Assembly (NCBI GenBank): GCA_029940345.1
Contig: JAOZRC010000186.1
Span: forward strand, 1-8,902
Origin: Desulfobacterales bacterium
GTDB taxonomy: Bacteria > Desulfobacterota > Desulfobacteria > Desulfobacterales > JAUCGF01
Length of the DNA: 8,902 nt
Reading direction: 5' to 3'
A program made the position numbers and the translations under genes. The notes beneath the pieces were generated by a model. It was not told the origin of the DNA and searched no databases. It worked only from the letters and a program-made list of their open reading frames with translations. Positions 1-6,106 of this stretch are shown here, in pieces (positions within the stretch are counted from its first letter, which is position 1; the number at the start of each line of letters is the position of its first letter).

Positions 1-111
1 TGTAGATCAGCGAGGAAAGTGTAAACTACTTTTAATCTTATATGAAGGATGCCAACAATTTACGTTATCATTTTGAAACAGATTTACCAGGGATTCAATC
101 TTTGAAATATT

Positions 112-505
112 TGCCTGAATTATTTACCAGGGACTATTTTTTCTAAACCGTTTATACTGATTTTGGATGAATTCGATTCTATAGATTAAAATTGAATAAA
201 CAAGTTTACCTATGAATTCAGGACAATATACACCAGTCGCGTAAATGAAAGCGATAAAATTTGATCGTCACCTATCAGGGACAGGCCTACGGTATTGAGC
301 TCAAAAGCTACACCGATGAAATGGCATACAAAGAAGCGCTGCAAAAAGCGGCCGCTTATTGTCAGCAACTGAAACTTAAAGTGATTACGCTGGTGTTTTT
401 TGTGGAGAATTTGATGACGCCAACCGGCAAAAGTATGAAAAGGATTTTACGAATGCGGCGTCCGGACTGCAAGTGACGCCTATTTTTGTGGTCACGGGGA
501 ATTAA
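112..505 (+). pseudogene. Decayed AAA-ATPase / PD-(D/E)XK nuclease-domain protein
   Basis: Remnant of the bacterial family that joins an AAA-like ATPase domain to a C-terminal PD-(D/E)XK nuclease-like domain (AAA_35 or AAA-ATPase_like plus PDDEXK_9 type). Homologous-looking pieces lie in three frames. A Walker B-like stretch SKPFILILDEFDSID is read at 142-186 and then hits a stop. A second piece, YEFRTIYTSRVNESDKI, is read at 211-261. The nuclease core YGIELKSY, with the E-x-K pair, and a following helix with many Ala/Leu/Lys residues are read from 261 to about 405. The C-terminal tail KYEKDFTNAASGLQVTPIFV is read at 431-490 and ends at TAA 503-505. No intact Walker A is seen. Several frameshifts and probably an internal deletion separate the pieces, so the gene is dead. 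The exact family is inferred from motif pattern only. The left boundary is arbitrary, since decay may begin before base 1. Confidence 0.62.
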
Positions 506-513
506 AATAAATA

Positions 514-561
514 ACAATAGCCATAAAAACAAATAAATCACATTTGATATTTGGCTATTGT
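514..561 (-). terminator. Inverted repeat, possible terminator for the ahbC side
   Basis: A perfect 10-bp inverted repeat pairs ACAATAGCCA (514-523) with TGGCTATTGT (552-561) around a 28-nt AT-rich loop. Read on the minus strand, the stem is followed by a T-rich stretch (TTATTTATTTT) below position 514. That fits a weak intrinsic terminator for transcripts arriving from ahbC. The large loop and broken T tract make this uncertain. It could equally be the end of an old repeat element. Confidence 0.35.
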
Positions 562-691
562 AATTTGGAATTTATTTGAGCTATGATTCCCTTATCAACT
601 CTTCTGCTGCTGATAATGATAGAAATCAGTTCCAATTGTTCGGCAACCGATATAGGCTTTATGTATTCCTGATATATTGTTCAACAGTCAT
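555..691 (-). pseudogene. Frameshifted short ORF, possibly antitoxin-like
   Basis: Read leftward from ATG 689-691, the sequence gives MTVEQYIRNT and then a stop. In a shifted frame just downstream it continues as IKPISVAEQLELISIIISSR and ends at TAG 555-557. A charged start followed by a P-I-S-V-A-E-Q-L-E-L-I helix is the look of short antitoxin-type proteins of about 50-80 residues found beside toxin genes in many Desulfobacterota. The single frameshift near the N-terminus would inactivate it. It lies 39 bp past the end of ahbC, and no partner toxin is seen. The assignment is by pattern only. It could be a chance reading frame. Confidence 0.28.
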
Positions 692-730
692 CGTGATGTT
701 TCCCTGTTTCTCAATGCTGTTCAAATCAAG

Positions 731-1912
731 CTAACCCAAGATTTCGTCATCAGACAGATAACACGCCGGGTCCGGTGCCCACACATCACCGGTGACGGCC
801 TCCGCCCGCACCCGGAAGTTGCCGCCGCAAATATCAAGCCAGCGACAGGTTGCGCAACGGCCTTTGACATGTTTGTGTTTCTCTTTCAGTTTGCCTAAAA
901 GGGGCTCGGAGGTGTCGGTCCATATTTCTGAAAACGGTCTTTGGCGCACGTTGCCGAAACTGTAGTGGCGCCAGAATTGATCGGCGTAAACTTCACCATC
1001 CCAACTGACGCAGCCGATGCCGCGGCCGGAACTGTTGCCTTCGTTCATCTTCAGCAGTTCCAGCACCTCTTTAGCGCGTTCGGGATTTTCTTTAAGCAGT
1101 CGCATGTAGGTGTAAGGGCCGTCCGCATGGTTATCCACGGTTAATATCTCTTTGGGCATGCCTTTGTCATGCAACTCCCGGGTTCGATCCAGGATCATAT
1201 CCACCACATCGCGGGTTTCTGCATGGGACAAATCATCGTTCACCAATTGGGAGCCGCGGCCGGCATAAACCAGGTGATAAAAACAGGCGCGGGGTATTTC
1301 GCGTTCTTCAAGCAGATCAAATATTCCGGAAACTTCATCCCGATTAAATTTGTTAATTGTAAAACGCAGGCCCACTTTGATTCCGGCGTTCTGACAGTTT
1401 TCAATACCTTTCAACGCCGCATCAAACGCACCCGCAACTCCCCGGAATTTGTCGTTGACCGTTTTCATCCCATCCAGACTGACGCCAACATAGGATAGCC
1501 CGATCGCTTTTAAGGTTTCAGCCAAATCCCTTGTTATTAAAGTGCCATTGGTGGATATGACCGCACGCATCCCTTTTTCGACAGCGTAAGCCGCCAATTC
1601 GGGTAGGTCTTTTCGCACGGTTGGCTCTCCTCCTGATAAAAGCACGACCGGGGCGCCAAACAGAGCCAGGTCATCCAGCAACTGCTTACCTTCGGTAGTT
1701 GTCAGCTCATTGGCATACGACTGATCTTTGGCGTGTGCATAACAATGAACGCATTTCAGGTTGCAACGCCGGGTAATATTCCATACGACCACAGGGCGCT
1801 TATCTTTGGAGAATTGCAGTAAATGGGAAGGAAGGCGGCCGGAATGACGTCCGTAGCGCAACGCATCCGATGGTTCCACCGTTCCGCAGTATAGTTTGGA
1901 TATTCCGATCAT
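731..1912 (-). CDS. ahbC: 12,18-didecarboxysiroheme deacetylase, radical SAM (AhbC)
   Basis: Radical SAM enzyme of the alternative, siroheme-dependent heme pathway. It removes the acetate side chains at C12 and C18 of didecarboxysiroheme, giving Fe-coproporphyrin III, which AhbD then decarboxylates to heme b. The protein is 393 aa and cytoplasmic. The N-terminal block MIGISKLYCGTVEPSDALRY is what I recall as characteristic of AhbC rather than AhbD. The SAM cluster motif is C50-x3-C54-x2-C57, followed by SGGEP at 93-97. A SPASM-like C-terminal region carries C301 (GCVSWDG), C353, C356, C362 and C384, which fits an auxiliary 4Fe-4S cluster. The ATG at 1910-1912 begins this block directly. No strong Shine-Dalgarno sequence precedes it. 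None of the other ahb genes is in the window, so the gene stands apart from its pathway here. Another heme-modifying radical SAM enzyme (for example NirJ) is the main alternative. Confidence 0.88.
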   Translation of the reverse strand: MIGISKLYCGTVEPSDALRYGRHSGRLPSHLLQFSKDKRPVVVWNITRRCNLKCVHCYAHAKDQSYANELTTTEGKQLLDDLALFGAPVVLLSGGEPTVRKDLPELAAYAVEKGMRAVISTNGTLITRDLAETLKAIGLSYVGVSLDGMKTVNDKFRGVAGAFDAALKGIENCQNAGIKVGLRFTINKFNRDEVSGIFDLLEEREIPRACFYHLVYAGRGSQLVNDDLSHAETRDVVDMILDRTRELHDKGMPKEILTVDNHADGPYTYMRLLKENPERAKEVLELLKMNEGNSSGRGIGCVSWDGEVYADQFWRHYSFGNVRQRPFSEIWTDTSEPLLGKLKEKHKHVKGRCATCRWLDICGGNFRVRAEAVTGDVWAPDPACYLSDDEILG

Positions 1913-1935
1913 GAGACGTTAAAACCTTTGGGGTA

Positions 1936-2004
1936 TGAAGTTTGAAGTGCCAAATTGAAGATAAAATAACTTTTAACTTAACCCTTTAAACTTCAATTTT
2001 TTTT
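1936..2004 (+). repeat. Imperfect inverted repeat followed by a T8 run
   Basis: TGAAGTTTGAAG (1936-1947) pairs with CTTTAAACTTCA (1984-1995) with one mismatch, and AAATTGAAG (1952-1960) pairs perfectly with CTTCAATTT (1991-1999) as an alternative stem. Eight T residues follow at 1997-2004. This has terminator shape on the plus strand, but no plus-strand gene precedes it. It is AT-rich spacer between ahbC and the MITE-like element, and may simply be decayed repeat sequence. Confidence 0.3.
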
Positions 2005-2015
2005 AAGCGGTTTTT

Positions 2016-2160
2016 GTAATAGTTCACCGTAAATTTGTAGGGAGCAGTCGAATCTGGCAGTCTGCCTTTGCTGTGCCGCTCGCTTCGCTCGCGGTAGGGC
2101 GAAAAAAGGTTTTCGCACTCCTACGAAACTGTCCTTTGCGACTTTGCAGTGAACTATTAC
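2016..2160. mobile_element. MITE-like element with 12-bp terminal inverted repeats
   Basis: The 145-bp segment starts with GTAATAGTTCAC (2016-2027) and ends with its exact reverse complement GTGAACTATTAC (2149-2160). Outside the two ends lie CGGTTTTT (2008-2015) and CGGTTTCT (2161-2168), an 8-bp direct repeat with one mismatch that would be the target duplication. The arms show further imperfect complementarity, for example GTAGGGCGAAAA at 2094-2105 against TTTTCGCACTCCTAC at 2110-2124. The interior also has CG-rich GCTCGCTTCGCTCGC. No transposase is encoded, so movement would depend on one supplied elsewhere. The right flank touches the stop codon of the ClpX-like gene. I do not recognise the transposon family. 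Confidence 0.6.
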
Positions 2161-2167
2161 CGGTTTC

Positions 2168-3961
2168 TTAGTTTCGGGTATTAATGGTATTGACCGATTC
2201 CTCACCAGGATCAATTTCTTTTAACGTTAAATCGCTTAATTCATTTTTAATAAGATTGCTGATATACGCGTCAGGTTCCAAAAGGGCTTCTTTGGATATG
2301 AAAAAGCGATTTTTCCTGGTTTTTTCCATAATTAACTTAAGGCCGAGTTCAAAATCATCGGTCAGTTTTTTATAGATTTGCTTTAAACTGAAGCCGTCAA
2401 TTAACAATTGTTCGATAATATAATCAACGGCGTCCGCTACAAAAACAATGTTGACGTCATGGCGTTTGAAAAAATAGAGCTCGACCTTTTTAATTTCGTC
2501 CAAATGCGTTTTAAGTTGTTTGATCAAATGGCCGATATCAATGATATTGCGGCTGTAAAAACCGGCGGCAGTGTCAATACGGGCGTCTGTCAGAGCGATA
2601 TTGTATTTGGCTGCAAGCGTTTGTTTCTGAGCTATCAGATACGCTTTGACAAATTCGCGCTCCTCAAGCACCAGTTCAGCGAAGGCGTCGCTTCGTTCTT
2701 GTTCGGAAGATGCCAAAAACGCTTCAACCGAACGTTCGATGATCTGGGTTGTAACCGGGAAGCGGGTGATCGGTGCGGATGGCAATTGGGTTTCAAACGG
2801 GAGCAGGATGCTTTCCACAGCGCTGACCAAGCCCCGTGCACCGGTATTTTCCTGGAATGCTTTGCGAGCCATCCGGCGTAAAACGGCATCTTCAAAACGA
2901 ATATCAATTCCATAAGCGGCGAAATCCAGCTTTTTCCCTAAAATAATCGGATTATTGGGATTTTTCAGAATCGTGTAAAGGTCTTCTTCCGTCAGATGTT
3001 CAAAAACGGATCTGACCGGCAGTCGGCCGACAAATTCCGATTCAAAGCCGTATTCGATCAAATCTTCAGATTTAATTTTATGTAATATGGCGGTTTGTTC
3101 CTTGACGGAGGTGATATCCGCACCAAAGCCGATAGCCTGCTTGGTCAGCCGTTTATTGACAATCTGAGGCAGATCGCCAAAGGCCCCACTCATAATAAAC
3201 AGGATATTTTTGGTGTTCACAGTGCGTTTGTCGCGCTCTCCTGTTTTACGAAACCGTTCCATCTCCTGGATCATCGAGATGGGATCATGGGGTACTTTCA
3301 GATCAATCTCGGTTTCCTCCAGCGGCTTTAGCAAGGCGCGCTGGACACCGGTTCGAGATATGTCAGCGCCGATCAGATTGCGGCTTGCAGCAATTTTATC
3401 AATCTCATCAATATAGATGATGCCGCATTGAGCGCGCTCGATATCATCATCGGCATCTCGCACCAATTCCCGTATCAGGTCTTCCACATCACCGCCCACA
3501 TAGCCGGTTTCACTAAATTTGGTGGCATCGCCTTTGACAAACGGAACACCGAGTTTTTTGGCGATCAGTTTGATAATATATGTCTTGCCAACACCGGTGG
3601 GGCCAATCATCAGGACATTGTTTTTGATACTTCCCACCATATCGCCCACTTTATGGTTGTCTGTTTCAGATCGCGTAACGCGGTTGAAATGCGTGCAGAT
3701 TTTGGTGGCTAAAACGGCTTTGGCCATATCCTGCTTGACAATATATTCATCAAGATAGGATATCAGCTCTTTGGGTTTAGTATTAAATTTCAGCTTGTCT
3801 CCACGGTTTGGCGCAGCCCCGGTTTCATCAACAGTTTCTCTCTCAGGGAGCATTCCCGGTGTAATCATGCGTACCGTGCCGCCGAATTTTTTCGCTAAAA
3901 AATCCCCAATCTCTTTTTCAATTTCTTTTGGATTTGGTAAGTTTTCGTTATTTTCTTTCAT
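2168..3961 (-). CDS. ClpX-like AAA+ ATPase with C-terminal extension
   Basis: Probable ATP-driven protein unfoldase related to ClpX. From the ATG at 3959-3961 it is 597 aa; an in-frame TTG three codons upstream (3970) would give 600, and residue numbers here use the longer form. Visible motifs are Walker A GPTGVGKT (123-130), the GYVG pore-loop motif (156-159), Walker B IIYIDE (184-189), sensor 1 region NILFIMSGAF (255-264), arginine finger EFVGR (312-316) and sensor 2 GAR (377-379). IGF (280-282), in the position of the ClpP-docking loop of ClpX, is kept, so partnering with ClpP is possible. The Cys4 zinc-binding domain of ClpX is missing: only C92 and C182 are present. Residues 217-250 form a longer segment than ClpX has between the RALLKPLEET block and sensor 1. 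About 200 residues after position 400 match nothing I recognise. It is therefore a paralogue of unknown substrate rather than housekeeping ClpX. Confidence 0.82.
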   Translation of the reverse strand: MKENNENLPNPKEIEKEIGDFLAKKFGGTVRMITPGMLPERETVDETGAAPNRGDKLKFNTKPKELISYLDEYIVKQDMAKAVLATKICTHFNRVTRSETDNHKVGDMVGSIKNNVLMIGPTGVGKTYIIKLIAKKLGVPFVKGDATKFSETGYVGGDVEDLIRELVRDADDDIERAQCGIIYIDEIDKIAASRNLIGADISRTGVQRALLKPLEETEIDLKVPHDPISMIQEMERFRKTGERDKRTVNTKNILFIMSGAFGDLPQIVNKRLTKQAIGFGADITSVKEQTAILHKIKSEDLIEYGFESEFVGRLPVRSVFEHLTEEDLYTILKNPNNPIILGKKLDFAAYGIDIRFEDAVLRRMARKAFQENTGARGLVSAVESILLPFETQLPSAPITRFPVTTQIIERSVEAFLASSEQERSDAFAELVLEEREFVKAYLIAQKQTLAAKYNIALTDARIDTAAGFYSRNIIDIGHLIKQLKTHLDEIKKVELYFFKRHDVNIVFVADAVDYIIEQLLIDGFSLKQIYKKLTDDFELGLKLIMEKTRKNRFFISKEALLEPDAYISNLIKNELSDLTLKEIDPGEESVNTINTRN

Positions 3962-3969
3962 AATGGTCA

Positions 3970-3998
3970 ACTATAATCATATCATGTTAAAAATGCAA
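3970..3998 (-). promoter_or_regulatory. Candidate promoter of the ClpX-like gene
   Basis: On the minus strand, TTGCAT (3993-3998) and TATAGT (3970-3975) are separated by 17 bp. The -10 box matches the consensus TATAAT at 5 of 6 positions, and the -35 box matches TTGACA at only 3 of 6. The -10 box ends 8 nt before the ATG at 3961, so transcription would begin at or within a base or two of the start codon. This agrees with the absence of any Shine-Dalgarno sequence and suggests a leaderless message. Confidence 0.35.
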
Positions 3999-4013
3999 GC
4001 CTCGAATAAATGT

Positions 4014-4056
4014 TGAATGCTGAATTCCGCTTTCTCCATTCCGAATTCCGCATTCA
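4014..4056. repeat. GAATTC-rich imperfect palindrome at the end of bioN
   Basis: The arms at 4014-4029 (TGAATGCTGAATTCCG) and 4041-4056 pair at 14 of 16 positions around an 11-nt loop. The right arm overlaps the bioN stop codon (4054-4056). On the minus strand it could fold at the end of the biotin operon transcript, but no T run follows. It may act as a 3' stabilising hairpin or weak terminator, or be a decayed intergenic repeat. Confidence 0.35.
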
Positions 4057-4806
4057 GACAACCATCAGGCAGCAAAAAAGAATAACACCGCCCAAAATCA
4101 GCCAATCATTTCTGCAGGCGGTTAAAGACACCGAAGTGCGTTTTTCGGTGTAACAACGGGCGTCCATCGCAACAGCCAATTCATCGGCGGTGATAAAGGT
4201 GCGGATTAATACCGGAAGCGCGATTTTTTTTAAACGATAGAAAGGATTTTTCCTGTTTTCCACCCCCCGGGCTTTTTGAGCATCCGCTGTTTCCCGGGCC
4301 TGCTCAAGGATAACCGGCATAAAACGGATCACCAGGCTCATCATCACCGCCACCCGCTGCTCCGGAACAAACGGCAACGGTCTGAGCCACCATTCAACGG
4401 CTGTTTTTAAAGCGGATGGTCGCGTGGTGGCTACGAATATAATGCCCACAAAAACGATATTTGACAATCGCCAGCAGACCAGCGCGCCGTCGTTAATTCC
4501 TTCATAAGTAAGCGTGACAAAGCTCAGTTTGATAAAAGGCTCCCCGGGTGTGGCTAACGACCGGGCGATAAATACGAAAAGGAGTAAAAAACTGAAATAG
4601 CGTAATTCGCGTATCAGTATATTTAAGGGTAAGCGGATGTATACCAGGATGATACCGAGAGCCAGTGTTAACAATAAAAGACCGTCAGCCTGTGCTTTAA
4701 CCGTTGCCAGGCTGCAAAGAATCATTGACGCCAATTTAAAGCGGACATCCATCCGATGGAGAGCGGAAGCGCCGGTGAGATAGCTGAAAGCTGTCATAGA
4801 AGCCAT
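4054..4806 (-). CDS. bioN: Biotin ECF transporter transmembrane protein (EcfT/CbiQ family)
   Basis: Membrane coupling component of an energy-coupling factor transporter, linking ATP hydrolysis by BioM to substrate movement through BioY. It is 250 aa from the ATG at 4804-4806, which has AGGAG 8 nt upstream. A second ATG at 4795-4797 overlaps the bioM stop as ATGA and would give 247 aa. The N-terminal block FSYLTGASALHRMDVRFKL is typical of CbiQ. Hydrophobic segments lie near residues 26-57, 68-85, 108-128 and 232-250. The first coupling motif, ARG (179-181), is intact. The second, normally also Ala-Arg-Gly, reads ARC (216-218, MDARCY). The upstream bioM and bioY genes make biotin the likely substrate. 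As last gene of the operon it is followed by a palindrome rather than a clear terminator. Confidence 0.87.
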   Translation of the reverse strand: MASMTAFSYLTGASALHRMDVRFKLASMILCSLATVKAQADGLLLLTLALGIILVYIRLPLNILIRELRYFSFLLLFVFIARSLATPGEPFIKLSFVTLTYEGINDGALVCWRLSNIVFVGIIFVATTRPSALKTAVEWWLRPLPFVPEQRVAVMMSLVIRFMPVILEQARETADAQKARGVENRKNPFYRLKKIALPVLIRTFITADELAVAMDARCYTEKRTSVSLTACRNDWLILGGVILFCCLMVV

Positions 4807-5552
4807 GAAACAGGCTCCTTTCCGAAACGGGAAGCACATGGCGCTCTGACACCGAAACGCTCTGCCTCTTTCAGATTATCATTGGGTGCGCCATCCCGAA
4901 TTATATTGCCGGCCTTCATGAAGATAAGACGTTGGGCATGGCATATCACTTTTTCCAGATCATGGGTGGCAATCAGGATCGTATGTCCCGCATGATGTAA
5001 AGTGACAATCTGATTCAACACCTGGCGAATTCCAGGGTAGTCCAAATTGGAAAAAGGCTCATCAAACACCAGAACGCGCGAACCCATTGCCAGGATTCCC
5101 GCAATTGCGAGCCTTCGTTTTTCACCACCGGAAAGCAGGTGCGGACGTTGGTCCGCATGGGTGCTCAGATTGACCGCATTAAGCGCTTCCGAGACCCGTT
5201 GTGCAATGATATCCCGTTTGAGGCCGAGATTTTCCGGCCCGAAAGCGACATCGTCATAAACTGTTTCACCAACGATTTGGCTGTCGGCATTTTGGAACAC
5301 CATTCCCACCATTCGCCGGGCGCGCTTCGGATCATCGGCCACTGATACGCCGTCCAAAATTACAGTTCCATTACTGGGCGTCAAAAGTCCGTTTAAGTGC
5401 CGGAACAACGTGCTTTTGCCAGAACCGTTCATTCCGGCAAACACGACAAATTCCCCCTCCCTAATGGTAAGATTAATGTCATCAATTCCGATGGCACCAT
5501 CAGCGAAATGATGGCTTAAATTTTTGATTTCAATGATATTCAATATTTTCAA
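4794..5552 (-). CDS. bioM: Biotin ECF transporter ATPase (EcfA/CbiO family)
   Basis: ABC ATPase that powers the biotin ECF transporter at the inner face of the membrane. It is 252 aa. Motifs are Walker A GMNGSGKST (40-48), Q-loop FQNADSQ (86-92), signature LSGGEKRR (140-147), Walker B VLVFDEP (160-166) and H-loop ATHD (195-198). The start is TTG at 5550-5552; no ATG or GTG is available in frame before the conserved IIEIKNLSHHF block, and TTG 5541-5543 is the only other option. The first 23 bp overlap the 3' end of the HNH nuclease gene, and the stop overlaps the bioN start region. The start codon is part of an 11-bp sequence also found at the bioY stop, which suggests that bioM originally followed bioY directly with a TTGA overlap. 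Confidence 0.88.
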   Translation of the reverse strand: MKILNIIEIKNLSHHFADGAIGIDDINLTIREGEFVVFAGMNGSGKSTLFRHLNGLLTPSNGTVILDGVSVADDPKRARRMVGMVFQNADSQIVGETVYDDVAFGPENLGLKRDIIAQRVSEALNAVNLSTHADQRPHLLSGGEKRRLAIAGILAMGSRVLVFDEPFSNLDYPGIRQVLNQIVTLHHAGHTILIATHDLEKVICHAQRLIFMKAGNIIRDGAPNDNLKEAERFGVRAPCASRFGKEPVSWLL

Positions 5553-6093
5553 AATCGGTATAAATCGCTCTTATAAAACTTTCAAATTGACCTATATATT
5601 CAACAAGTTCGTGCACATTGAATTGTTTGCGCATCGCCATTACCGCTTGGGCGGCCGCTTTTCTCTGTTCTACAAGAGCATAATCGTTCAGATTGAATAA
5701 AGCGATTGTAATTTGGGCTTGCTTATTGTTTTCATCAACTAAGATTTCACCTGTAATTGAGTAGTTAAAACAATTTCGCGTGTCGTCTTCACCCGGGTTT
5801 ATAACATATCTATAATCTTCTCTTTTAATTTTTCGATCTTTGAATTTCGCTCCGTAACAATCAGAATTGCATGAGGTGAACAAATTATTCCATTTTAGTA
5901 TCAAGGTTGGAAATAAGCTCTGTTTTCTAAAATGATCTACATGCGAACTTCCCGGAGAAAGGCGAATTTCAGTATATGCACATTGAGAATTTTGTTCTTC
6001 TTTTAACATGTATGATCTGATATCGTATCCGATATCCTTGCTTAAAATCCCCCATGATTGCGGTTTGTTTTTCTTTAAATAATTTCTGAACAA
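5530..6093 (-). CDS. HNH nuclease, TIGR02646/PtuB-like (Septu-type effector)
   Basis: Putative DNA-cutting effector of a Septu-like defence pair. It is 187 aa from TTG 6091-6093. HNH-type features are CAYTEI (38-43), HVDHFRKQS (51-59), WNNLFTSCNSDC (68-79) and a following YGAKFKD. H51/H54 and N70 fit the His/Asn catalytic framework. C38, C75 and C79 could bind metal, but the position normally taken by the second Cys of the first C-x2-C is Thr41. No ATG or GTG is in frame. Frame-open residues upstream (IVKNEPD from ATT 6112-6114) resemble the usual N-terminus of this family, so initiation at ATT, overlapping the ATPase gene by 8 bp, is possible. The ATPase lies 13 bp upstream. The last six codons run into the bioM start, so its natural C-terminus was probably changed by insertion. 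Septu activity is inferred from family and pairing. Confidence 0.72.
   Translation of the reverse strand: MFRNYLKKNKPQSWGILSKDIGYDIRSYMLKEEQNSQCAYTEIRLSPGSSHVDHFRKQSLFPTLILKWNNLFTSCNSDCYGAKFKDRKIKREDYRYVINPGEDDTRNCFNYSITGEILVDENNKQAQITIALFNLNDYALVEQRKAAAQAVMAMRKQFNVHELVEYIGQFESFIRAIYTDFENIEYH
5542..5552. repeat. 11-bp direct repeat, copy at the bioM start
   Basis: AATATTTTCAA on the plus strand (TTGAAAATATT on the minus strand) is identical to 7190-7200, exactly 1,648 bp away. The bases flanking the two copies differ, so the match is exactly 11 bp. On the minus strand this copy begins with the bioM TTG start codon and lies inside the last codons of the HNH gene. It marks the bioM-side edge of the inserted two-gene cassette. 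Confidence 0.72.
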
Positions 6094-6106
6094 ATCCGGC
6101 TCATTT

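Noticed and set aside
82..133. A 12-bp direct repeat, ATTTACCAGGGA, at 82-93 and 122-133, spaced exactly 40 bp
   Set aside because: The sequences following the two copies are unrelated and there is no third copy, so neither a tandem array nor a CRISPR is supported. It is probably chance or local decay in the pseudogene region.
1939..1965. TTGGCAC on the minus strand upstream of ahbC, which looks like the -24 half of a sigma-54 promoter
   Set aside because: The -12 element (GC in TTGC) is not present at the required spacing.
1993..2214. A 73-residue minus-strand frame across the MITE-like element
   Set aside because: It runs through terminal repeats and the target duplication and overlaps the end of the ClpX-like gene in another frame, and the translation looks random.
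2635..2915. Open frames on both strands inside the ClpX-like gene
   Set aside because: They are shadows of a strongly motif-supported coding frame and have no family features.
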